Assembly: GCA_964651315.1 (NCBI GenBank)
Contig: CAZYXO010000055.1
Location: forward strand, 1-7,151
Reading direction: 5' to 3'
DNA from: CAZYXO01 sp964651315
GTDB taxonomy: Bacteria; Bacillota_I; Bacilli_A; RF39; UBA660
DNA length: 7,151 nt
The notes below the pieces were generated by a model that saw only the letters and a list, made by a program, of their open reading frames with translations, searched no databases and was not told the DNA's origin. Below are positions 1-4,439 of the stretch, one piece after another (position 1 is the stretch's first letter; each line of letters begins with the position of its first letter). The position numbers and the translations under genes were made by a program.

Positions 1-2
1 TG

Positions 3-185
3 TGTTGTTTAGGAAAAATACTACACAAAAAAGTAATATTTATTGAAAGTTTTGCGAAAAGAAATACACCATCGATAACAGGAAAAATGATTTATAAATT
101 ACATGCTTATACAACATTTGTAGTTCAATGGGAAAGTATGTTAGAATTTTATCCAAATGCAAAGTATTGGGGGGCGATTTATTAA
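3..185 (+). CDS. Alg14/PssD-like glycosyltransferase subunit, 3' end only
   Basis: This is the last 60 codons of a gene cut by the left window edge; it is open from base 3 to the TAA at 183-185. The residues include ESFAKRNTPSITGK (about residues 14-27 of the fragment) followed by TTFVVQWESMLEFYPNAKYW. This matches the conserved C-terminal end of the Alg14/PssD/EpsE family (ESFAR..TPS.TGR...Y..AD.F.VQWE). In that family the subunit is a membrane-anchored Rossmann-like half-enzyme that recruits the catalytic Alg13/PssE subunit to the inner face of the membrane, where the pair adds a sugar to a polyprenyl-pyrophosphate-linked glycan. The next gene encodes just such a partner and starts on the last base of this stop codon (TAATG), which supports the assignment. 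The sugar added cannot be told from this fragment. The start and promoter lie outside the window. Confidence 0.88.
   Translation, partial: CCLGKILHKKVIFIESFAKRNTPSITGKMIYKLHAYTTFVVQWESMLEFYPNAKYWGAIY
169..174 (+). promoter_or_regulatory. Ribosome binding site that fixes the pssE-like start
   Basis: A GGGGGG run, a G-rich Shine-Dalgarno variant, lies 10 nt before the ATG at 185 and inside the end of the preceding gene. No comparable site precedes the in-frame ATG at 128, so it supports 185 as the start. The site is unusual in being all G rather than AGGAGG. Confidence 0.5.
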
Positions 186-643
186 TGATTTTAGTTACAT
201 TAGGTACACAAAAAGAACCTTTTACAAGATTACTTGATATGATTGAAAAATCGAATATAAAAGATAAAATTATAGTTCAAGCAGGTCATACTAAGTATAC
301 TAGTAAAAAAATGGAAATATTTGATTTTATATCTTATGAAGAAATGAATAAATTAATTGATGAATCTGATTTAATAATTACGCATGGTGGAACAGGTAGT
401 ATAATCGGACCATTAAAAAAAGGTAAATTAGTTATTGCTTGTGCAAGACTTGCAAAATATGGTGAGCATGTTGATAATCATCAAACAGAATTAGTAAGTA
501 TATTTAGTGAAGAAGGTTATATATTAGAATTAAAAAACAATTTGAATAGTTTAATAAATAATATAAAAAAATTTAAACCAAAAAAATTTGTTTCTAATAC
601 TAACAATTTTATTAAAAAGTTACAACAAGAAATTATCTTGTGA
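185..643 (+). CDS. Alg13/PssE-like glycosyltransferase catalytic subunit (GT28 C-terminal type)
   Basis: A 152-residue protein beginning MILVTLGTQKEPFTRLLDMI, the typical opening of PssE/EpsF/Alg13 proteins (M-I-V-T-x-GT-x-x-x-PF-x-R-L). ITHGGTGSI at residues 65-73 is the family's UDP-sugar binding G-rich loop, and RLAKYGEHVDNHQ at 88-100 is the conserved nucleotide-sugar site. Length is normal for a stand-alone Alg13-type half-enzyme. Together with the Alg14/PssD-like product just upstream it should form an inner-membrane-associated transferase that extends a lipid-linked glycan, probably using a UDP-sugar; donor and acceptor are not deducible. The start at 185 is chosen over the in-frame ATG at 128 because the family motif begins exactly there, a G-rich Shine-Dalgarno precedes it, and the extra 19 residues would overlap the conserved end of the previous gene. 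The TAATG junction suggests translational coupling. The gene ends in TGA. Confidence 0.9.
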   Translation: MILVTLGTQKEPFTRLLDMIEKSNIKDKIIVQAGHTKYTSKKMEIFDFISYEEMNKLIDESDLIITHGGTGSIIGPLKKGKLVIACARLAKYGEHVDNHQTELVSIFSEEGYILELKNNLNSLINNIKKFKPKKFVSNTNNFIKKLQQEIIL

Positions 644-673
644 AATATTTAATGTTTTAAGGAGGAAGAATTA

Positions 674-2233
674 ATGAAAAAGTTTTTTGAAAAATATTTA
701 ATCTACGGTTTATTGTCGTTAATTATTATTATTCAATTAATATTTTCTTTTAATTATTGTTTAAAGAAAAGTGGATTTTTTGTGGATGAAATATTTTCTT
801 ATTCGTTTGCTAATTCTTATGATTATCATCATATACAAGACTATGATATATTCAATTGGCAAAATAATGATTATTATAGGGATATCCTTGCTGTGAAAAA
901 TAATCAAAGGTTTGCTTATTTAAAAGTGTATGGAAATCAAGCAGTTGATACACATCCGCCATTTTATCATGCAGTTTTACACACTGTAAGCTCTTTTGTA
1001 CCAAATGTATTTACAAAATGGATAGGGCTAGCAATTAATTTAATAGCTAATCTAGGTTGTTTAGTATTAATATACTTAATCGGTAAAAAATTATTCAAGA
1101 ATAAATATATAGCATTAATTCCTCTAATTCTCTATGGATTTTCTTGTGGGGCATTTTCGAGCATACTTTTTATAAGAATGTACGAATTGCTAACATTTTT
1201 CATTTTATTATATACTTACTTAATAATACTAATTAATGAAAAATTTTCGAAAAATAAATTAATATTACTTTTTATTGTTTTATTTTTAGGATTTATGACA
1301 CAATATCATTTTCTATTTTATGCATTTTTTATATCGTTATTTCAGGTAATATTTTTATTTATTAAAAAAGAATACAAGAAAATGTTTGTTTTTAGCGGAG
1401 GTAGTTTAATAACTGTCGCAGGTGGTTTCTTTTTCTTTAAGAGTGCAATTAAACATTTATTTTTACAAGGACCAGGGAAAAGTGGATTGAATGCTTTGAG
1501 TATTAAAGGGTTGGAAAAAATAAAAACTTGTTTTACTATTATAGATACACAATTATTTAATAATAAATTTAAATATATATTTTTCTTTATAGCAATTTTA
1601 TTTATTATAGGAATAATAATGAAAATAATTAAGAAAGATAAAACGGATAAATGTGATATGTTAAATGTTTTTCTGATTATTATGATTAGTACAATTTTAT
1701 TTTTTTTGATAGTGGCTAAAACAGCAATTTACAATGCAGATCGTTATTTTTTTGCAATGTATCCTTTATTTATGATAATAATTGTTTATTTAATCTATCA
1801 ATTAATGAATTATTTGATTTCTAATGAAAAAATTAAATTTATAGCTTTAATAATAGTGTTTATAATACTTATTTCAACAACATTTGTTAAAATTACTCCA
1901 AATTATTTATATGAAACTAAAAAAAATAATTACAAAGAAATATTTGATAATAAAAATAATAATGTTATTTATATAACTTCAAAAAATTGGAAAATTGGAA
2001 ATAATATCGAATATTTCTTATTAAGTGAAAATATTCGTTGTATTAAAGAAGAAGAACTAAATGAATTAAATACGATTATTAATGGTTATGAAACCAAAAA
2101 ATTACTGGTATACATTGATTATAATTTTGATACAGATGAGAATAAAAAACATTTTAGCGACATTAATTATGAAATCGAAAAATTATTATTTGACACAGGA
2201 ACATCAAAAGTGTATTTATATGCAAAAAAATAA
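674..2233 (+). CDS. Polytopic GT-C fold glycosyltransferase (GT39/PMT_2-like), candidate GtrC-type surface glycan transferase
   Basis: A 519-residue membrane protein with a perfect AAGGAGG eight nt before its ATG. Residues 8-28 form a first membrane helix, followed by an acidic DE pair (38-39, in GFFVDEIFSYSF) in the first outside loop, the hallmark catalytic position of GT-C enzymes. VDTHPPFYH at 91-99 matches the D-x-HPP-x-Y motif common in ArnT/PMT_2-type bacterial proteins. Further family-like pieces are RMYE (168-171), TQYHFLFY (209-216) and ADRYFFAMYPLF (355-366). About ten to eleven hydrophobic segments lie between residues 8 and 405; a roughly 110-residue hydrophilic tail follows. Such enzymes take a sugar from a polyprenyl-phosphate carrier and attach it to an acceptor on the outer membrane face. 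The gtrB and gtrA type genes directly downstream would supply and flip that donor, so this is a good candidate for the third component. The acceptor (teichoic acid, capsule or protein) is unknown. Confidence 0.82.
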   Translation: MKKFFEKYLIYGLLSLIIIIQLIFSFNYCLKKSGFFVDEIFSYSFANSYDYHHIQDYDIFNWQNNDYYRDILAVKNNQRFAYLKVYGNQAVDTHPPFYHAVLHTVSSFVPNVFTKWIGLAINLIANLGCLVLIYLIGKKLFKNKYIALIPLILYGFSCGAFSSILFIRMYELLTFFILLYTYLIILINEKFSKNKLILLFIVLFLGFMTQYHFLFYAFFISLFQVIFLFIKKEYKKMFVFSGGSLITVAGGFFFFKSAIKHLFLQGPGKSGLNALSIKGLEKIKTCFTIIDTQLFNNKFKYIFFFIAILFIIGIIMKIIKKDKTDKCDMLNVFLIIMISTILFFLIVAKTAIYNADRYFFAMYPLFMIIIVYLIYQLMNYLISNEKIKFIALIIVFIILISTTFVKITPNYLYETKKNNYKEIFDNKNNNVIYITSKNWKIGNNIEYFLLSENIRCIKEEELNELNTIINGYETKKLLVYIDYNFDTDENKKHFSDINYEIEKLLFDTGTSKVYLYAKK

Positions 2234-2247
2234 TTATTTGATATAAT
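2219..2247 (+). promoter_or_regulatory. Possible internal promoter ahead of gtrB-gtrA
   Basis: A perfect -10 hexamer TATAAT (2242-2247) is preceded by TG one base away (2239-2240), giving an extended -10 (TGATATAAT). The position 17 bp upstream reads TATGCA (2219-2224), a poor -35 with three matches to TTGACA; extended -10 promoters can work without a good -35. Transcription would start near 2254, about 20 nt before the gtrB ATG. In DNA this AT-rich chance matches are common, so it is a weak call. Confidence 0.35.
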
Positions 2248-2257
2248 AAAATTGATT

Positions 2258-2268
2258 AAGGAAGTGAG
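2258..2268 (+). promoter_or_regulatory. Ribosome binding site that fixes the gtrB start
   Basis: AAGGAAGTGAG is a near-consensus Shine-Dalgarno sequence with its core ending 6 nt before the ATG at 2273. It lies downstream of the in-frame TTG at 2252, so that TTG cannot use it; this argues for the ATG start. Confidence 0.7.
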
Positions 2269-2272
2269 TATT

Positions 2273-3214
2273 ATGTTTAAGAAAAAAACAATATCAATAG
2301 TAGTACCAGTATTTAATGAAGAGGAAAGTATTCCACTATTTTATCCAGAAATAAATAAAATAAGAGAAGAAATGAAAAATGTTAATTTTGAATTTATATT
2401 TGTAAATGATGGATCAAAAGATAATACAATAAATATTTTAAAAGAACTAGAAAAAAAAGATAAAACAGTTAAATATATATCTTTTTCAAGAAACTTTGGT
2501 AAAGAAGCAGCAATGTATGCAGGACTTTGTAAAGCAAGTGGGGATTATGTAACAACAATGGATGTTGATTTACAAGATCCACCATATTTATTAAAGAGTA
2601 TGTATGAAACTTTAGAAAATGAAGATTATGATTGTGTAGCAACAAAAAGTGTAAGTAGAAATGGTTATTCGTTCTTTCGCAAATTTTTTACTAAAACATT
2701 TTATAAGATAATTAATAAAATATCTAAAACAGAAATGATAGATGGTGCTAGAGATTTTCGTTTAATGAAAAGAATAATGGTTGATGCAATTATATCTATG
2801 GAAGAATATAATCGTTATTCCAAAGGAATATTTTCTTTTGTCGGATTTAAAACAAAATGGATAGAGTTTGATAATCAAGAAAGAGTAGCAGGAACAACAA
2901 AATGGAGTTTTTGGAAATTATTTAAGTATGCTATTGAAGGAATAGTAGCATTTTCAGCAACACCACTTATAATATCAGCAATATTTGGAATGATATTTTG
3001 TTTAATAGCATTTATTATGATAATAGTAATTGTTGCTAAAACATTAATTTGGGGAGATCCAGTAAGTGGATGGCCTTCAACAGTTTGTATTATATTTATG
3101 GTAGGTGGTATTCAATTATTTTGTACAGGAATAATAGGTTTATATTTATCTAAAACATATTTAGAAACTAAAAAAAGACCTATTTATATAATAAGAGAAC
3201 AAAATGAAGAATAA
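2273..3214 (+). CDS. GtrB/CsbB-like polyprenyl-phosphate glycosyltransferase (GT2)
   Basis: A 313-residue family 2 glycosyltransferase of the DPM1/GtrB/CsbB group, which moves a sugar from a nucleotide-sugar to polyprenyl phosphate on the inner membrane face. Visible motifs are VVPVFNEEES (10-19), NDGS (45-48), SRNFGKEAAMYAG (72-84), DVDLQDPP (97-104) with the metal- and sugar-binding aspartates, DFRLM (161-165), and R-V-A-G-T-T-K-W (204-211), a conserved membrane-proximal motif of this subfamily. Two hydrophobic helices follow (about 233-255 and 270-293), as expected for GtrB-type proteins, with a basic tail. Length is normal. The ATG at 2273 is preferred over the in-frame TTG at 2252 because the Shine-Dalgarno lies between them. 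The stop overlaps the gtrA start by 11 bases, so the two are probably coupled. The exact sugar (glucose or GlcNAc are common) cannot be read from the sequence. Confidence 0.92.
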   Translation: MFKKKTISIVVPVFNEEESIPLFYPEINKIREEMKNVNFEFIFVNDGSKDNTINILKELEKKDKTVKYISFSRNFGKEAAMYAGLCKASGDYVTTMDVDLQDPPYLLKSMYETLENEDYDCVATKSVSRNGYSFFRKFFTKTFYKIINKISKTEMIDGARDFRLMKRIMVDAIISMEEYNRYSKGIFSFVGFKTKWIEFDNQERVAGTTKWSFWKLFKYAIEGIVAFSATPLIISAIFGMIFCLIAFIMIIVIVAKTLIWGDPVSGWPSTVCIIFMVGGIQLFCTGIIGLYLSKTYLETKKRPIYIIREQNEE

Positions 3215-3638
3215 AATAAAAAAAACATATCGTAAATACGAAGAAATAATTAATTATTTAATCATTGGTGGTTTAACAACAATAATTTATTTAATATCAT
3301 ACTATGTTTGTGTTTACACAATTTTAGACCCAAAAGTTGCACTAGAACTACAACTAGCTAATATAATATCTTGGATATGTTCTGTAGTATTTGCATATTT
3401 TACTAATCGAAAATTTGTATTTAAAAGTAAAAATAAAAACAAAGTAAAAGAAATGATTAGTTTTACATCTTCAAGAGTTATAACACTACTTATGGATATG
3501 GCCCTAATGTATTTAATCGTTACGGTATTAAAAGAAAATGATAAAATAGCAAAATTAATTGTTCAAGTAGTTGTTATAATAGGAAACTATATAATAAGTA
3601 AATTATTTGTATTTAAAAAAGAACTTAAAAATAATTAA
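3204..3638 (+). CDS. GtrA/GtcA-family four-helix membrane protein
   Basis: A 144-residue protein with four hydrophobic segments (about 17-39, 49-68, 84-109 and 115-138), the length and topology of the GtrA/GtcA family (Pfam GtrA, PF04138). NYLIIGGLTTIIYL (17-30) is the typical first helix, and the characteristic end-of-helix sequence NRKFVFKSK (68-76) recurs in related form as SKLFVFKKE (132-140), as expected for a family built from two similar halves. GtrA proteins are thought to flip polyprenyl-phosphate-linked sugars made by GtrB to the outer face, and are seen in O-antigen modification, teichoic-acid glycosylation and arabinogalactan synthesis. The ATG lies inside the end of gtrB (11-base overlap) and is preceded by a weak AGAGA-like site, so translation probably depends on coupling to gtrB. 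It is the last gene of the glycan cluster; a terminator follows 10 nt later. Confidence 0.9.
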   Translation: MKNKIKKTYRKYEEIINYLIIGGLTTIIYLISYYVCVYTILDPKVALELQLANIISWICSVVFAYFTNRKFVFKSKNKNKVKEMISFTSSRVITLLMDMALMYLIVTVLKENDKIAKLIVQVVVIIGNYIISKLFVFKKELKNN

Positions 3639-3648
3639 AATTAAACAT

Positions 3649-3690
3649 AAAATAGTAATGCTTAAATTACTGTTTTTTTGTTCGTTTTTT
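3649..3690 (+). terminator. Intrinsic terminator ending the glycan gene cluster
   Basis: The arms AAAATAGTAAT (3649-3659) and ATTACTGTTTT (3666-3676) can pair over 11 positions, including one T-G wobble, around the 6-nt loop GCTTAA. A T-rich tail follows: seven T at 3673-3679 and six more at 3685-3690. The stem is AT-rich and so only moderately stable, but its location between the gtrA stop and a new promoter fits a terminator. Confidence 0.72.
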
Positions 3691-3691
3691 C

Positions 3692-3720
3692 TTGACTTTA
3701 ACCTCATTTAGGCGTAAACT
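3692..3720 (+). promoter_or_regulatory. Promoter of the ybxB-like gene (and probably rpoB)
   Basis: A -35 box TTGACT (3692-3697, 5 of 6 to TTGACA), a 17-bp spacer and a -10 box TAAACT (3715-3720, 4 of 6 to TATAAT) follow directly after the terminator T-tract. Transcription is expected near 3727. The first T of the -35 is also an in-frame TTG that could be mistaken for the gene start. Confidence 0.62.
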
Positions 3721-3738
3721 AAAGATACTTAATTTAAA

Positions 3739-3745
3739 AAGGGTG
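3739..3745 (+). promoter_or_regulatory. Ribosome binding site that fixes the ybxB-like start
   Basis: AAGGGTG is a Shine-Dalgarno-like sequence 6 nt before the TTG at 3752. It covers the in-frame GTG at 3743, so the GTG is unlikely to be the start. Confidence 0.6.
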
Positions 3746-3751
3746 AACAAT

Positions 3752-4345
3752 TTGGAACATTACTTTACAAATAATGATAATATAAAAAGTGAATTAAAGA
3801 ATATTATTTATAAGTATAATGATATTTCTTTTTGTTTTCATACTGATAATGGTGTGTTTGCCAAAAGTTATATAGATTTTGGGAGCAAATTATTAGTCGA
3901 AACTATATTAAAACAAAATATTAAAGCAAATAATTTACTTGATGTTGGTTGTGGGTATGGATTTATGGGTATTGTATTAGGCAAGATATACGAAATACCT
4001 GTAGATTTAATTGATATAAATAATCGAGCACTTCATTTGTGTGAAATGAATATTTTAGAAAATAAAGTTACTGGAAAAGTGTTTTTAAGTGATGCATATG
4101 AGAATATAAAAGATAAATATGAAATGATAATAAGTAATCCGCCGATAAGAGCAGGAAAAGAAAAAGTGTTAGAAATATTACTTGGGGCAAAAGAGCATTT
4201 AAGTGAAAATGGTAAACTAATATTTGTCATAAGAAAAGAACAAGGTGCCAAAAGTATTTTAAAAATAATCGAAAACAATTATAAAAAAAGTGAAATTCTC
4301 GAAAAAAGTAAAGGATTTTACATAATTATCGCAAAATTGAATTGA
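3752..4345 (+). CDS. ybxB: YbxB/RsmC-like class I SAM-dependent methyltransferase
   Basis: A 197-residue protein (TTG start) that follows the B. subtilis YbxB pattern: an EHYF opening, TDNGVFAK (31-38), IDFGSKLL (41-48), the SAM-binding motif I LLDVGCGYG (62-70), the acidic motif II DIN (88-90), and NPPIRAGK (129-136), the N-P-P catalytic motif of RsmC/RsmD-type N2-guanine methyltransferases. By family it may methylate a guanine in 16S rRNA, but the substrate of the YbxB branch is inferred, not shown. YbxB is about 200 residues and lies just before rpoB in Bacillus, which matches here. TTG 3752 is preferred because homologues begin with M-x-E-H-Y-type sequence, the Shine-Dalgarno AAGGGTG sits 6 nt upstream, and the longer reading from TTG 3692 would begin inside the promoter, upstream of the predicted transcript start. 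The TGA stop overlaps the -35 box of the rpoB promoter. Confidence 0.85.
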   Translation: MEHYFTNNDNIKSELKNIIYKYNDISFCFHTDNGVFAKSYIDFGSKLLVETILKQNIKANNLLDVGCGYGFMGIVLGKIYEIPVDLIDINNRALHLCEMNILENKVTGKVFLSDAYENIKDKYEMIISNPPIRAGKEKVLEILLGAKEHLSENGKLIFVIRKEQGAKSILKIIENNYKKSEILEKSKGFYIIIAKLN

Positions 4346-4370
4346 CTTTGCTTAATTTACTTGATAGAAT
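4342..4370 (+). promoter_or_regulatory. Strong extended -10 promoter of rpoB
   Basis: TTGACT (4342-4347, 5 of 6) and TAGAAT (4365-4370, 5 of 6) are separated by exactly 17 bp, and TG at 4362-4363 makes an extended -10 (TGATAGAAT). The predicted transcript start is near 4377, giving a leader of about 63 nt. The -35 overlaps the methyltransferase stop codon. This is the best sigma-A-type promoter in the window and would let rpoB be expressed independently of the gene before it. Confidence 0.75.
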
Positions 4371-4409
4371 TATAAATTGGTGGCGTAGTCTTTTTTGCCA
4401 GAAAGATTG

Positions 4410-4432
4410 CTATAAATATTTTATAGGGGTGA
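4410..4432 (+). promoter_or_regulatory. rpoB ribosome binding site with abutting small hairpin
   Basis: AGGGGTGA (4425-4432) is the Shine-Dalgarno-like site for the GTG at 4440, about 8 nt away. Directly upstream, CTATAA (4410-4415) and TTATAG (4421-4426) can form a 6-bp stem (7 with A4416-T4420) whose right arm shares bases 4425-4426 with the Shine-Dalgarno. The stem is AT-only except for one pair, so any effect on translation is speculative. Confidence 0.45.
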
Positions 4433-4439
4433 TAAAATC

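Noticed and set aside
128..184. ATG at 128 as the start of the PssE-like gene, adding 19 residues
   Set aside because: It has no ribosome binding site, lies inside the conserved PssD-like end in another frame, and the family motif MI-VT-GT begins at 185.
2252..2272. TTG at 2252 as the start of gtrB
   Set aside because: The clear Shine-Dalgarno at 2258-2268 lies downstream of it and is well spaced for the ATG at 2273; the extra residues are not family-like.
4033..4278. 81-codon open frame on the minus strand
   Set aside because: It is antisense to the conserved methyltransferase core and has no ribosome binding site or recognisable motif; it is a shadow of the real gene.
4381..4400. TGGC/GCCA hairpin plus TTTTTT in the rpoB leader as a terminator or attenuator
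   Set aside because: The T-run lies in the loop rather than after the stem, and the stem is only four or five pairs, so it does not have terminator architecture.
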